Positions 27,709 to 37,585 of a stretch of DNA of 43,665 nucleotides are shown here, in pieces; the first letter of the stretch is position 1; each line of letters starts with the position of its first letter. The notes below the pieces were generated by a model. The model worked only from the letters and a program-made list of their open reading frames with translations, had not been told where the DNA came from and ran no database searches. The DNA comes from Mycobacterium asiaticum (GTDB taxonomy: Bacteria; Actinomycetota; Actinomycetes; Mycobacteriales; Mycobacteriaceae). The translations under genes and the position numbers were made by a program. The DNA lies in assembly GCF_001673315.1 (NCBI RefSeq), contig NZ_LZLQ01000106.1:1-43665 (forward strand). Reading direction: 5' to 3'.

Positions 27709-29265
27709 ATGACGCTCTCGTTGCGGTTGACCATCGCGATCTTGTTCGCAGCCGCCGGCACCGCGTGCTCTCATTCGGGCCCACCGGCATCGGGACCGCC
27801 GGCCTCGGGAGCGCCTACTACGGTCGCCCACCCCGCGGTGAAGTACGAGCCGGGCCCCTGCCCGACGTTGCCACACCCGGCGCCCGAACTGCAGCGGGCG
27901 CAGTGCGCCACACTTGTCGTGCCCGAGAATCGCACCAAGCCCGGCGGGCGGACATTACGGTTGGCGGTCGCCGTCATTCCGGCACAGACGCAACCCGCCG
28001 CGCCCGACCCGATCGTCTTCGTCACCGGCGGCCCCGGCGAGGACGCCATCATGGATCCGCCGATCGCCCAGGACGTGGACCTCAATCGCAACCGGGACCT
28101 GATCCTGCTCGCGCAACGCGGCAACCATTCCTCGCAACCGGCGCTGACCTGCCCGGAAATCGATAACTTCTTCAGCCGCCGAGTGGGCTTGGTGTACGAC
28201 GCGCCCGGCACCGGAGCCGAATACGTGCAGGCAGCCAAGACGTGCCATGACCGGTTGGCCGGTACTGCCGACCTGGCAGCGTTCAACTCCACCGAAAGCG
28301 CCTACGATCTCGTCGATCTGCGCAACGCCCTGCACGTGACGCAGTGGAATCTGTTCTCTCACTCCTATGGCACCGACCTGGCATTGATCTACTCGCGCCT
28401 AGACGGGCCGGCCATCCGGTCGCTGGTGCTCGACGGGATGACACCGCCCTCGATCGCGAGCCCGAGTTGGACTTGGAGCAGCGCACGGGAAGCGTTCGAC
28501 AACATGATGAGCGCGTGCACCGTGCAACCGGATTGCCAGGCGCGCTATCCCAACCTCGGCGACACATTCGTGCGGTTGGTGAACGAACTCGAGGCGCACC
28601 CGGTGACCACCTCGGTCAATGTCGAGGGGGCCGGCGACACAAAGATCGTGTTGGACGGTGGTGCGCTGCTGAACTGGTTCGTTCCGATGGCAACGCATCT
28701 TCCGGCCGAGATGCCCGCCGCGATCGACGAACTCGCGCACGGCAACCCCACGCGGACCGCTAAGCAATGGGCCATGGCCTGGGTGAACCCGGCCAAGGTC
28801 GGGGTCATGGGCTGGGGCCTGACGCTGAGCATCTGGTGCAGCGAATGGGTGCCGTTCGACTCCGCTGAGGACCAAAACCGCGCCGCGCGACAGGTTTTCG
28901 CCGCGCTGCCCGATTCGGTGCGCGCCCAGGCACCGCAGCTGCCCTTCCTGCGGCAGGCCTGCCAGGCATGGAATGTGCCCAAGGCGTCGGATTGGGTGCG
29001 CGGGATCAGCGACGCCACCATGCCGGCGTTGGCGCTGTCCGGCAGTTACGACGGACAGACCGGCGCTGCGTCGGGACAGTATGTGGCGCAGCGTCTTCCG
29101 CACGCCATTTCGGTAACGGTCCCGGGTGCCGCCCACGGCATCTATGCCGATCCCTGCGGCGCGGCCGTCATCGCGTCGTTCTTCAACGACCCGCAGCGCC
29201 CCGACACCAGTTGCGTCGGCAGGACGCTGCCACCGACGTTCGCCGTCAACCCGCCGCCGCCGTGA
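27709..29265 (+). CDS. secreted lipoprotein alpha/beta-hydrolase (S33/TAP-like peptidase family)
   Basis: A 518-residue lipoprotein. The signal peptide ends with the lipobox GTAC (Cys20), followed by a Gly/Pro/Ser/Ala linker. The hydrolase domain has VFVTGGPGEDA as the oxyanion loop. The likely nucleophile is Ser219 in FSHSYGT; the usual GxSxG is SxSxG here, with the first Gly replaced by Ser. Candidates for the triad Asp and His are Asp448 (SGSYDGQT) and His476 (PGAAHGIY). The C-terminal part fits the TAP-like domain. M. tuberculosis relatives in this family include CaeA/Hip1 and Rv2223c. The stop overlaps the start of the beta-lactamase-like gene (GTGA), so the two are translated together. 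I recall no such pair between pimE and Rv1159A in M. tuberculosis. Confidence 0.85.
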   Translation: MTLSLRLTIAILFAAAGTACSHSGPPASGPPASGAPTTVAHPAVKYEPGPCPTLPHPAPELQRAQCATLVVPENRTKPGGRTLRLAVAVIPAQTQPAAPDPIVFVTGGPGEDAIMDPPIAQDVDLNRNRDLILLAQRGNHSSQPALTCPEIDNFFSRRVGLVYDAPGTGAEYVQAAKTCHDRLAGTADLAAFNSTESAYDLVDLRNALHVTQWNLFSHSYGTDLALIYSRLDGPAIRSLVLDGMTPPSIASPSWTWSSAREAFDNMMSACTVQPDCQARYPNLGDTFVRLVNELEAHPVTTSVNVEGAGDTKIVLDGGALLNWFVPMATHLPAEMPAAIDELAHGNPTRTAKQWAMAWVNPAKVGVMGWGLTLSIWCSEWVPFDSAEDQNRAARQVFAALPDSVRAQAPQLPFLRQACQAWNVPKASDWVRGISDATMPALALSGSYDGQTGAASGQYVAQRLPHAISVTVPGAAHGIYADPCGAAVIASFFNDPQRPDTSCVGRTLPPTFAVNPPPP

Positions 29266-30737
29266 CCGCGGTAACTCGTCGCACCGTGCTTGGCGGCGCC
29301 GTTGTTGGCGCGGCGGCTGCCGCCATGTCATGTTCGCCGGCCAAGCCGGCCAGGCCGACGGTGTTCGACGAACTCGACGCCAAAATCACCGCCGGCATGA
29401 AAACGTACGGGATTCCTGGTGTGGCCGTCGGCGTCTGGGCCGGCGGGCAGGAATACGTCAAGGGCTACGGCGTCACCAGTGTCGACCAGCCGACTCCTGT
29501 TGACGGCGATACCGTTTTCCGGATCGGCTCCACCACAAAGACATTCACTGGCACCGCGATCATGAGGCTGGTGGATGCGGGCAAGGTGGTGCTGGACGCC
29601 CCGGTGCGCCGATACCTGCCCGACTTCGCCGTCGCCGACCCTGAGGTGAGCGCCGCGGTGACGTTGCGCCAGCTACTCAACCACACCTCCGGTTGGATGG
29701 GTGACGACGTGCAGGATTTCGGCGGCGGCGACGACGCGCTGGCCCGCTACGTCGGCTCGCTGGCCCGGCTACCGCAACTCAGCCCGCCCGGTGCGGTATT
29801 CGCCTACAACAACGCGGGATTGGCGGTCGCAGGCCGGATCGTCGAGGTGGTCTCGGGTACGACCTACGAGTCAGCGGTGCAGAGGCTGCTGCTCGACCCA
29901 TTGCAATTGGGACATACCCATTTCTCCTCCGACCAGTTGTCAGGCCTCAGCGTGGCCGCACCACATGACGTCGTCGAGGGAAAACCTGTTGTAGAACAAA
30001 GCTTCTGGGCATTTCCGCGCAGCTGCAACCCCACCGGTGGACTGATATCTAATGTACGAGACCAGTTGCGCTACGCGCGGTTTCACCTCGGCGACGGCAC
30101 GACACCCGACGGCACGCGACTGCTCAGCCAGCAGGCGTTGCAGTCGATGCGCGCCAATCCCGGTGCCGGCGGCACATTACAGGTCGAACTGACCGGAATG
30201 GGTGTGGCCTGGATGCTGCGGCCATCGGCGGAGGACAAGTTGATCGTCCAGCACGGCGGGACATGGAACGGCCAGCGTTCCGGCTTCTTGATGGTGCCGG
30301 CCCGTGATTTCGCGATGACGCTGCTGACGAATTCCGAAGGCGGAGCACAACTCAACATCGACCTCTTCGCCGACGACTGGGCATTGCGCCGGTTTGCCGG
30401 CGTAGGCAACCTGCCCGCGACGGTGCAGCGCCGCAGCGCCGGCGATCTCGCGCCATACGAAGGCCGGTACGTCGCCGAGTTCATCCCGGAATCCGGCAAT
30501 GTGGAACGCGCGGTCATCAATTTTCGAGCAGGGGCGGGCCAGCTTGACGGCACGATGGGCTCGGCCGACCCGACTGAACGCGGTACCCCGATGGGTCTGG
30601 CGTTCTACCGGCCCGACTACGGGCTTGATCTCGGGCCGGACGGCAAGCCGGTGGGCACCCGTTCGAATTTCGTTCGCGACCAAGTCGGCAACATCATTTG
30701 GTTCCGCAATCACGGGCGGCTGTTCCGGCGCGAGTAG
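29262..30737 (+). CDS. Tat-exported lipoprotein of the serine beta-lactamase/esterase (class C-like) family
   Basis: A 491-residue protein. The N-terminus has a twin-arginine motif TRRTVLGG and a lipobox MSC (Cys about residue 22), indicating Tat export and lipid anchoring. The catalytic pattern is Ser90-x-x-Lys93 (GSTTK), Tyr182-x-Asn (AYNNAG), and HGGT as the third-box equivalent. The C-terminal ~100 residues after [10 protein letters not shown] form the small beta domain often attached to such enzymes. It may act as a D-Ala-D-Ala hydrolase, an esterase or a beta-lactamase; the sequence does not decide. The GTG start lies inside the stop overlap with the preceding hydrolase gene. Its 3' end overlaps that of the convergent pimE by 44 bases. 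Confidence 0.87.
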   Translation: MTAVTRRTVLGGAVVGAAAAAMSCSPAKPARPTVFDELDAKITAGMKTYGIPGVAVGVWAGGQEYVKGYGVTSVDQPTPVDGDTVFRIGSTTKTFTGTAIMRLVDAGKVVLDAPVRRYLPDFAVADPEVSAAVTLRQLLNHTSGWMGDDVQDFGGGDDALARYVGSLARLPQLSPPGAVFAYNNAGLAVAGRIVEVVSGTTYESAVQRLLLDPLQLGHTHFSSDQLSGLSVAAPHDVVEGKPVVEQSFWAFPRSCNPTGGLISNVRDQLRYARFHLGDGTTPDGTRLLSQQALQSMRANPGAGGTLQVELTGMGVAWMLRPSAEDKLIVQHGGTWNGQRSGFLMVPARDFAMTLLTNSEGGAQLNIDLFADDWALRRFAGVGNLPATVQRRSAGDLAPYEGRYVAEFIPESGNVERAVINFRAGAGQLDGTMGSADPTERGTPMGLAFYRPDYGLDLGPDGKPVGTRSNFVRDQVGNIIWFRNHGRLFRRE

Positions 30738-31959
30738 CGCGGTGCGGCAAGGCAATCCAGCCCAGCGTGGCCAGTGTCGCCAGCACGTACACCAGCCCCG
30801 CCCACGCCAGGTACCACGGTCTACTGATCACCCAGATGGTCGGCTGTGCAAAGCTCAGCAACCACGGCACGCCGATCACAGTGAGCACCAGCCAGCCCCA
30901 GCCCAGGACCTTGGCGCCGAGTCGTTTCCGCAGCGGCCCGTGTAGCAGCCACATCATCAGCGGCACCAGCCACACCCAGTGGTGCGTCCACGAAATCGGC
31001 GACAGCAGCAGGCCGAACATTTCGACCACAAGCAGCCTGCCGAGCAGGTCGGACGCTTCGAGCGCTCGCCAGGCCAGCACCGCCAGCACCAGCGTGACAC
31101 CGATCGCCAGCAGAACCAGCGGCCCGTACCCCGCGTCGTAACCCACGATGCGCGAAATCGCGCCGCGCCAGGACTGATTGAACGAGGTGGCGATCGGCCC
31201 GACTCGGTGGGCATCGCCCAGTAGGTCGGTGAAGTAGTACCGCGCCTGGTCGCCGACGACGAGCAGCGATATCCCGATGGTGACCAGAAACGTCGACAGC
31301 GCGAACAACGCCGCGGACCACCGGCGGGCCCCAAGCAGATACACCCCGGCGATCGCAGGGGTCAGCTTGACGCCGGCCGCGACACCGACCAGCGTCCCCG
31401 ACAGCCACCAGCGGGTGGTGTAGACCGCGTACAACACCGCCAGCACCAGAAACACGTTTATCTGGCCGTAATCGAAGTTGCTGCGCAGCGGCTCGATCCA
31501 AATGGTGACCGCCGTCCACAGCATGGCGGCGCGGCGGTCGGCGTCCGTGCCCATCAGTCGCTGGCTGATGCGCACCACGCCGTACAACGCCGCCACGGTC
31601 GCGGCCTGCCAGATGAAGGCGAGCAGGCCGAAGGGCACCACGTGCAGCGGGTAGAAGACGACGGCAGCGAACGGCGGATAGGTGAACGGCAGCGGGAAAT
31701 CCGGCGTCTGGTCGGCGTAGACGTAGCTGTAGAGGGACCAGGGATGGTTGAGCGCCGCCGCGCCGCCTACGTAGACGTGCAGGTCCACAAAGTTGGCGCC
31801 GTTGGGCGCGAAATAGGTCCAGGCGAAACGCGCCAGGACGCTGAGGATCAGCAGCGGCGCGGCTAGGGCTGTCTTGCGGGCGGGTGCCGCCGCGGCGGCC
31901 GAGATGGTGTCGATTCGACCGACTTTAGCGACCATGTCGCGCGCCAGGCCGTTGATCAC
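30694..31959 (-). CDS. pimE: polyprenol-phosphate-mannose-dependent alpha-1,2-mannosyltransferase PimE
   Basis: A 421-residue membrane GT-C glycosyltransferase (GT87) with about ten hydrophobic segments. It adds an alpha-1,2 mannose to Ac1/2PIM4 to give PIM5, the step that commits to polar PIMs. The catalytic Asp lies in [11 protein letters not shown] in the first periplasmic loop; other conserved parts are [20 protein letters not shown] in the second loop and [13 protein letters not shown]. The start is GTG 31959 or ATG 31935; neither has a strong ribosome binding site, so the N-terminal eight residues are uncertain. LpqW, which controls flux at the same branch point, is encoded elsewhere in this window. 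Confidence 0.95.
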   Translation of the reverse strand: MINGLARDMVAKVGRIDTISAAAAAPARKTALAAPLLILSVLARFAWTYFAPNGANFVDLHVYVGGAAALNHPWSLYSYVYADQTPDFPLPFTYPPFAAVVFYPLHVVPFGLLAFIWQAATVAALYGVVRISQRLMGTDADRRAAMLWTAVTIWIEPLRSNFDYGQINVFLVLAVLYAVYTTRWWLSGTLVGVAAGVKLTPAIAGVYLLGARRWSAALFALSTFLVTIGISLLVVGDQARYYFTDLLGDAHRVGPIATSFNQSWRGAISRIVGYDAGYGPLVLLAIGVTLVLAVLAWRALEASDLLGRLLVVEMFGLLLSPISWTHHWVWLVPLMMWLLHGPLRKRLGAKVLGWGWLVLTVIGVPWLLSFAQPTIWVISRPWYLAWAGLVYVLATLATLGWIALPHRATRAGTAARDCGTK

Positions 31960-32123
31960 GGCCAGGACACGAATCCCTGGTGGCCGGTCACTGCCGCCGC
32001 TCGTATCGGTAACGATCGCATAAATGCCACACGTGTCACTTGAGTCACTTCTGTACCGCGATAGCTTCGGCTTCAGGTCCTGTGGGGGCCTGGAATAGCC
32101 CGTTGAAACAACCAGGGAGAGTC

Positions 32124-32951
32124 ATGCCAACCATTTGGACTTACGTACGCGCCGCCGCTGTATTGGTCGGCTCGTCCGCCGCGCTGCTGACGGGTGGTAT
32201 CGCCCACGCCGACCCCGCGCCCGCGCCCGCGCAACCGGACATCCCCCAGCAGCTGATCGCTTCGGCCGCCAACGCACCGCAGATTCTGCAGAACCTGGCG
32301 ACTGCCCTGGGTGCAACCCCGCCGGCGCAGGGCACTTCGCCGGCACCGCAGGGTATTCTTCGCGCGCCGGACCCGGTGCCGGCAACCCCGGGCGGGTTGA
32401 ATCTGCCCTCGGTGCTTCCGGGGGCAACCGCGCCCGCCGCCGCTACGGCTCCCGCGTCGGTTCCGTCGATTCCGGGTGTGAACACGCCGATTCCGGGCAT
32501 CACCGCGCCGGCCGCGGCAGCCGCCCCAGCACCCGCACCCGCAGGGGTGCCGGCCATTCCCGGTGTGAACACGCCGCTTCCGGCGCTTGCGGCTCCGGCT
32601 CCGGCTGCGCCGGCTCCGGCGGCGGTTCCCTCGATTCCCGGTGTGAACACCCCGATCCCAGGGATCACCGCGCCGGTGACTCCGGCCTCGGCGCCCGCAG
32701 CGGCGGTTCCGGGCCTCGCGTCGGCGATCCCTGGCCTTGCCGCACCGGCGGCAGCGGCGCCCGCCGCTCCGGCTTCGGCGCTTCCAGGGCTGGCGTCCGC
32801 CCTTCCGGGGTTGGCTCAGGCGGCACTGCCGAGTCTGACGTCAGCCATTCCAGGGGGCATTCCGGGCTTGGGAACCGCGCCCGCGGCACCCGGCGCCACC
32901 GCACCGGCACCCGCGGGACCGCCCCAGACGCTGCTCGCGGCACTGCCCTGA
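32124..32951 (+). CDS. secreted Ala/Pro-rich protein (Rv1158c homologue)
   Basis: A 275-residue exported protein. The Sec signal peptide ends in GIAHADP (cleavage about residue 30). After a short helical part (PDIPQQLIASAANAPQIL) the protein is low-complexity Ala/Pro-rich, with three copies of a IPGVNTPIPGITAP-like motif and later PGLASAIPGLA repeats. The ATG follows AGGGAGA. It resembles the M. tuberculosis Ala/Pro-rich Rv1158c. It lies 56 bases before the next, similar gene, and together they look like an operon. Likely disordered and cell-wall associated; function unknown. Confidence 0.85.
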   Translation: MPTIWTYVRAAAVLVGSSAALLTGGIAHADPAPAPAQPDIPQQLIASAANAPQILQNLATALGATPPAQGTSPAPQGILRAPDPVPATPGGLNLPSVLPGATAPAAATAPASVPSIPGVNTPIPGITAPAAAAAPAPAPAGVPAIPGVNTPLPALAAPAPAAPAPAAVPSIPGVNTPIPGITAPVTPASAPAAAVPGLASAIPGLAAPAAAAPAAPASALPGLASALPGLAQAALPSLTSAIPGGIPGLGTAPAAPGATAPAPAGPPQTLLAALP

Positions 32952-33007
32952 GCCTCGTCATCCGACGGCTGAACCACCACCACCGATAACGGGAGAAGAG
33001 AAATACC

Positions 33008-34192
33008 GTGGCAAGCACTTGGAGTCTGTCCAAAGGTTTGGCCGCAGTCGTCGTCACATCGGCTGCCGCGTTCGCGCTTTGTCCGAGCGCGGCAGCCGAC
33101 CCGGCGACACCGCCGCCCAACCCCGCCCAACAGCTCCCTGGGCTGCCAGCATTGGCCGAGTTGAGCCCGATCATCCAGCAGGCGGCCGGCAACCCGGCGC
33201 AGGCTACGCAACTGCTGATGGCGGCTGCTCAAGCGTTCGCGCACAACCCGACCGCGCCACCCGAAGCCAAGAACGTCGCCACGTCGGTCAACCAGTTCGT
33301 GGCAGATCCGTCGATTCCGGTGGCCGGCACGCCCCATCACGGCGGACCGGCAACGGCGGCCGGTGTGGCGCCGACGCCGCCGGAAGCGGCCCCCGTGCCG
33401 CACGTTCCTCCGCCGGGCGTCGAACCCGGCACCTTGCCGCATCTGCCGACGGGCGTAGATCCCAACCACGCGGCAGGTCCGGCGCCCGCGGGCGCACCGG
33501 CCCCCGCGGCACCCGCACCGGCACCGGCCCCTGCCGCGGCTACTCCGGCGCCTGCACCCGTCGCCGCCCCCTCGGCGGCTCCGGCGGCGGTTGCCGCTCC
33601 GGCGCCCGCCGCGGCTCCAGCTCAGGCTCCGGCGCCCGCCGCAGCTCCCGCTCCGGCTGCGGCGCCCGCCGCGGCTCCCGCTCCAGCTCCGGCCGCGGCT
33701 CCGGCCCCGGCACCGGAAGCCGCCGCACCGGCTCCAGCTCCCGCGCCCGCGCCAGAGGCCGCGGCACCGGCTTTCGGACCGGACGCCCCGCCCACGCAGG
33801 ACTTCATGTACCCGTCGATCGGCACCAATTGCCTTGGCGACGGAACCAGCGCCCTGGCCACCGCGCTATCGGTGGCAGGACCGGCCGCCATCCCCACGCC
33901 AGGTCCCGCCGCGGGCCAGACCGCGTACGTGTTCACCGCGGTCGGTACTCCCGGCCCCGCGGATGTGCAGCGATTGCCGCTGAATGTCACCTGGGTGAAC
34001 CTGACCACCGGCAAGTCCGGGACGGCAACCCTCAAGCCGCGCACCGACATCAACGCGGAGGGACCGACCACGCTGACCGCGATCGTCGACACCGGCTCGG
34101 GCAGCATCATGTCGACGATCTTCGGTCAGGTCACCACCAAAGACCGTCAGTGCCAGTTCATGCCCACCATCGGCTCGACGGTAGTGCCGTAG
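33008..34192 (+). CDS. secreted Ala/Pro-rich protein with C-terminal folded domain (Rv1157c homologue)
   Basis: A 394-residue exported protein. The signal peptide ends in PSAAADP (about residue 33). A helical N-terminal part (to about 105) is followed by an Ala/Pro low-complexity region (about 155-255) built of APAPAA units. The C-terminal 135 residues, from TQDFMYPSIGTNCLGDGTSA, look like a compact beta-rich domain with two cysteines (NCLG, RQCQF) that may form a disulfide. The GTG start has GGGAGAAG upstream. It belongs to the conserved mycobacterial Rv1157c family of unknown function. Confidence 0.87.
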   Translation: MASTWSLSKGLAAVVVTSAAAFALCPSAAADPATPPPNPAQQLPGLPALAELSPIIQQAAGNPAQATQLLMAAAQAFAHNPTAPPEAKNVATSVNQFVADPSIPVAGTPHHGGPATAAGVAPTPPEAAPVPHVPPPGVEPGTLPHLPTGVDPNHAAGPAPAGAPAPAAPAPAPAPAAATPAPAPVAAPSAAPAAVAAPAPAAAPAQAPAPAAAPAPAAAPAAAPAPAPAAAPAPAPEAAAPAPAPAPAPEAAAPAFGPDAPPTQDFMYPSIGTNCLGDGTSALATALSVAGPAAIPTPGPAAGQTAYVFTAVGTPGPADVQRLPLNVTWVNLTTGKSGTATLKPRTDINAEGPTTLTAIVDTGSGSIMSTIFGQVTTKDRQCQFMPTIGSTVVP

Positions 34193-34200
34193 CGCCGCCG

Positions 34201-34270
34201 TCGCGCCATTGCCGTAGCGCCATTGCCGTCACGAGATTGCCGTCGCGAGATTGCCGTCGCGAGATTGCCG
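34201..34270. repeat. tandem array of five 14-bp units
   Basis: Five 14-base units run from 34201 to 34270, consensus TCGCGAGATTGCCG, with two variants at the left end (TCGCGCCATTGCCG, TAGCGCCATTGCCG). It begins 9 bases after a stop codon, in the gap between convergent genes. The core CGAGATTGC resembles the 20-bp arrays near 39.3 and 43.2 kb. Confidence 0.85.
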
Positions 34271-34271
34271 T

Positions 34272-34333
34272 CGCGAGCGCGCGCGAATGTACGCCGTCCG
34301 CGGCGTGTCTTCGTACCGACACGCGCGCTCGCG
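34272..34333. terminator. perfect 12-bp inverted repeat between convergent genes
   Basis: CGCGAGCGCGCG at 34272-34283 is the exact reverse complement of CGCGCGCTCGCG at 34322-34333, with a 38-base loop. There is no T-tract, but as a long GC-rich stem between convergent genes it may help end transcription from both sides. Confidence 0.5.
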
Positions 34334-34349
34334 GCAGGGCAGGCGACGG

Positions 34350-34496
34350 TTAGTAGGCCATGAACAGGATGGCGTCCCGGTCATACTCCAGACCGGGATG
34401 AACGCTGGCGAGATGCGCCTGCGTCAGCTCGACCAGTTCATCCTCGTCCTTGCCCACGATGGCCTCGCCGCACGGGCAGGTTATGTGTGTCTTCAC
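34350..34496 (-). CDS. small DUF1059-type protein (48 residues)
   Basis: A GTG at 34496 overlaps the stop of the HhH-GPD gene as GTGA and opens a 48-codon frame ending in TAA at 34350. The product contains THITCPCGEAIVGKDEDELV, then LTQAHLASVHPGLEYDRD. The CPCG plus downstream H..S.HP pattern is that of DUF1059, a small family thought to bind metal. The four-base overlap indicates coupled translation with the upstream gene. Function unknown. Confidence 0.8.
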   Translation of the reverse strand: MKTHITCPCGEAIVGKDEDELVELTQAHLASVHPGLEYDRDAILFMAY

Positions 34497-35074
34497 GTTG
34501 CCGCCTTTCCTTTGGCCTCAGCTTTCATCTGCTTCTTATAGGACCGCACCCGGCCCAGCGATTCGGCGTCGACGATGTCGGCCACGGAAATGTGTGTGCC
34601 CGCTTTGCCGAACTCGCCCGCCGCGGACCGCCAGCCCGTCGGTGTCACGCCGTACTGCTTGCCTAGCAAAGCCAGAAAGATCCGAGCCTTCTGCTCGCCG
34701 AAGCCCGGCAGGGCTTTGAGCCGCCGCAGCACCTCGTTGCCGTCCGGATCGCCGGCGGTCCACAATGCCGCGGCGTCCCCGTCGTACCGGTCGACGATGA
34801 TCTGGGCGAGCGTCTGGATGCGCTTGGCCATCGATCCCGGAAAGCGGTGGATGGCAGGCTTTTCCGAGCACAGAGCGGCGAATTTGTCCGGGTCGTAGTC
34901 CGCGATTTCGGCTGGATCGATACCGCCCATCCGGTCGGCGATCTTCTTCGGACCCGCAAACGCGGTCTCCATCGGAACCTGCTGATCGAGCAACATGCCG
35001 ACCAGCAGCGCAAAGGGGTTGGAGTCCAGCAAAGCGTCGGCGGCCGTTTCTTGGACGAGCTGAAGTTTCGGCAC
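34493..35074 (-). CDS. HhH-GPD base-excision-repair family protein (Rv1156 homologue)
   Basis: A 193-residue helix-hairpin-helix protein. The HhH region is LKALPGFGEQKARIFLALLGKQYG (about residues 117-140), preceded by helical parts LLVGMLLDQQVPMETAFAGP and KRIQTLAQIIVDRY. It is shorter than endonuclease III or MutY and lacks the FeS cysteines; no catalytic lysine is obvious. The family is often annotated as DNA glycosylase-like with unknown substrate. The GTG start has TAAACT six bases upstream, suggesting a leaderless mRNA. Coupled by overlap with the DUF1059-type ORF. Confidence 0.85.
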   Translation of the reverse strand: MPKLQLVQETAADALLDSNPFALLVGMLLDQQVPMETAFAGPKKIADRMGGIDPAEIADYDPDKFAALCSEKPAIHRFPGSMAKRIQTLAQIIVDRYDGDAAALWTAGDPDGNEVLRRLKALPGFGEQKARIFLALLGKQYGVTPTGWRSAAGEFGKAGTHISVADIVDAESLGRVRSYKKQMKAEAKGKAAT

Positions 35075-35152
35075 GTCCTCAGTTTAGAACCGACTGCCCA
35101 GCACTCCGCCAGAGCATCAGATTAGAAAGGAATCTGCTTGCCCGGCAACACG

Positions 35153-35335
35153 TTAGCCGCTCTTGCGGCGGAATTCCCGACGGTTGCCCGCGGCACCGTG
35201 CGCTCGGGACTGCTTGCCGGCGCCGTCCTTGTGATCGGAGCCACCAGCCGACTTTGCGCTCTTGCGTTCGAGCGCTTCACGGAACTTGCGCTTGTTCTCG
35301 TCTTCTGGCGTTTCCAAGTCGTCCGATTCAGCCAT
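35153..35335 (-). CDS. DUF5302 family small protein (Rv1155A homologue)
   Basis: A 60-residue, charged and probably disordered protein. PEDENKRKFREALERK and the C-terminal GNRREFRRKSG are hallmarks of the actinobacterial DUF5302 family. The ATG at 35335 lies 9 bases after the stop of the preceding gene and has TAGGCT six bases upstream, so it may have its own leaderless promoter inside the end of that gene. Function unknown. Confidence 0.85.
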   Translation of the reverse strand: MAESDDLETPEDENKRKFREALERKSAKSAGGSDHKDGAGKQSRAHGAAGNRREFRRKSG

Positions 35336-35344
35336 GGCTGCAGC

Positions 35345-35797
<453 letters not shown>

Positions 35798-35843
35798 CTA
35801 CGTCGCGTTGCACCATTCGCCGATGGGCTGCTGGAATCGGTTC

Positions 35844-36359
35844 ATGACCGAGTACGCGGCATTCTTGCGGGGTGTCAACGTCGGCGGCGTCAACCTCAAG
35901 ATGGCCGAGGTGGCTGACGCGTTGACCAAGGTCGGATTCGAGAATGTGCGCACCATCCTGGCCAGCGGCAATGTTCTGCTCGAGTCGGACTCGAATGTCG
36001 CGACGGTGCGCACCAAGGCTGAATCCGCGCTGCGCGAGCGTTTCGGGTACGACGCGTGGGTGCTCGCGTACGACATCGAGACGGTGCGCGCCATCGATCG
36101 CACGTTTCCCTTCGAGCGGGAGGTCGACGGATACCAGTCCTACGTCACCTTCGTCACCGATGCCGACGTGCTCGACGAACTCGGCGACCTGCCCGCCGGA
36201 CCGAAGGAGCGAATCGAGCGCGGCGAGGGCGTCATCTACTGGCAGGTGGCCAAGGGCAGCACCCTTAACAGCACGATCGGCAAGACAATGGGAAAGAAGC
36301 GGTACAAGGCGTCGACCACCACCCGCAACCTGCGCACCCTGGCTAAGGTGCTGAAATGA
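35844..36359 (+). CDS. DUF1697 family protein (Rv1154c-like)
   Basis: A 171-residue protein of the DUF1697 family, seen in the N-terminal TEYAAFLRGVNVGGVNLKMA and the C-terminal [14 protein letters not shown]. Function unknown. I chose the ATG at 35844 because the family normally starts just before YAAFLRG. A second ATG at 35823, preceded by CACCAT at six-base spacing, would fit a leaderless start and add seven residues. The stop overlaps the next start as ATGA, so it is coupled with the methyltransferase gene. Confidence 0.87.
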   Translation: MTEYAAFLRGVNVGGVNLKMAEVADALTKVGFENVRTILASGNVLLESDSNVATVRTKAESALRERFGYDAWVLAYDIETVRAIDRTFPFEREVDGYQSYVTFVTDADVLDELGDLPAGPKERIERGEGVIYWQVAKGSTLNSTIGKTMGKKRYKASTTTRNLRTLAKVLK

Positions 36360-37186
36360 GCGAGCCCGAATCCGCGCCGCAGAAAGTCTCTCTCACCGGT
36401 GTCTCCGAGACCGCTCTGTTGACATTGAACGCCAGAGCCAGCGAGGCACGCCGACCCGACGCCATCATCGAGGACCCGATGGCAGTAGCCCTGGTCGATG
36501 CGATCGACTTCGATTTCGCGAAGTTCGGCCGCACCGGTCAGGACATCGCGCTGCGAGCGCGGGCGTTCGACAAAGCGGCCGAGTCCTATCTGAGGGCCCA
36601 CCCGTCGGCGACGGTGGTGGCGTTGGCCGAAGGCCTGCAGACCAGCTTCTGGCGTTTGGACGCGGCGCTGCCCGATAGCCAATTCCGTTGGCTGACAGTA
36701 GATTTGGAGCCTATTGTCGACATCCGGGCGCGTTTGCTGCCGGGGTCGCCGCGGATCGCGGTGCGCGCGCAATCGGCGTTGGACTACAGCTGGATGGATG
36801 CCGTCGACCCGTCCGACGGCGTGTTCATCACCGCCGAGGGGCTGCTGATGTATCTGCAGCCCGAACAATCCATGGAGCTGATCACCGAGTGCGCCAAACG
36901 CTTTCCCGGTGGCCAGATGATGTTCGATCTGCCGCCGCGGTGGTTCAGCATGTGGACTCGGCTCGGCTTGCGCACCTCACTGCGCTACACGGTGCCGACG
37001 ATGCCTTTCAGCCTGTCGGTCAGCGAGGCCGCAAATCTATTGAATATCGTGCCGGGAGTCAGCGCCGTCCGCGATATACACCTGCCGCCCGGGCGCGGCC
37101 TACTGCTCAACACTGCGATGTCGGCCATCTACAGCGTTCCGCTGTTGGATCCGGTGCGGCCGAACCTTACGTTGCTGGAGTTCTAA
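36356..37186 (+). CDS. omt: LCM-type O-methyltransferase (Rv1153c, Omt)
   Basis: A 276-residue SAM-dependent methyltransferase of the leucine carboxyl methyltransferase/TcmP family (PF04072 type). The SAM-binding motif is [16 protein letters not shown], followed by WLTVDLEP and the acidic [10 protein letters not shown]. The usual GxGxDTR motif is changed to AEGLQTS, which is unusual. Substrate unknown. Coupled to the DUF1697 gene by ATGA; its stop codon overlaps that of the convergent GntR gene. Confidence 0.87.
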   Translation: MSEPESAPQKVSLTGVSETALLTLNARASEARRPDAIIEDPMAVALVDAIDFDFAKFGRTGQDIALRARAFDKAAESYLRAHPSATVVALAEGLQTSFWRLDAALPDSQFRWLTVDLEPIVDIRARLLPGSPRIAVRAQSALDYSWMDAVDPSDGVFITAEGLLMYLQPEQSMELITECAKRFPGGQMMFDLPPRWFSMWTRLGLRTSLRYTVPTMPFSLSVSEAANLLNIVPGVSAVRDIHLPPGRGLLLNTAMSAIYSVPLLDPVRPNLTLLEF

Positions 37187-37548
37187 TCGTCCGGGACATT
37201 CGTGAGGTAGCGCATCGCGTCGGACTTGGTGAGCCCTAGAGCACGGGCGACTTCGACGTATTCCTTGGCGGCAGCTGCCATCGCGGCATCGGTGGGATCG
37301 AAGCGGGAGATGAAAGTGCCAAAGCGTCCGCGCGTTTCGACGACGGCTGCGGACTCGAGTTCGCGGTAGGCGCGGGCCACGGTGTTGGCGGCCACGCCGA
37401 GCTGGCCGGCCAGGTCGCGCACGGTCGGCAGCCGGGTGCCGGGGGGCAGCGAGCCCGCGCGGACACCGTCGATCACCTGGGTTCTGAGCTGGTCGAACAG
37501 CGGCTTGCCTGCCTTCACGTCGACCTTCAACAAATCGCGCAACTCCAC
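37183..37548 (-). CDS. GntR family regulator, YtrA-like (Rv1152 homologue)
   Basis: A 121-residue regulator with only the GntR winged helix (residues about 10-75: [39 protein letters not shown]) and a short C-terminal helix pair, as in the YtrA subgroup. A GTG at 37548 is chosen; the frame opens at a TTG 18 bases earlier. AATACT lies six bases before the GTG, so it may be leaderless. It is divergent from the sirtuin gene, 37 bases apart. Confidence 0.87.
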   Translation of the reverse strand: MELRDLLKVDVKAGKPLFDQLRTQVIDGVRAGSLPPGTRLPTVRDLAGQLGVAANTVARAYRELESAAVVETRGRFGTFISRFDPTDAAMAAAAKEYVEVARALGLTKSDAMRYLTNVPDD

Positions 37549-37573
37549 ATACCCAGTATTGCCCAAGCGCCGC

Positions 37574-37585
37574 TATGTTTGTGGG
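37574..37585 (+). promoter_or_regulatory. -10 box of leaderless sirtuin gene
   Basis: TATGTT at 37574-37579 ends six bases before the ATG at 37586. No ribosome binding site is seen in the gap. Confidence 0.5.
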
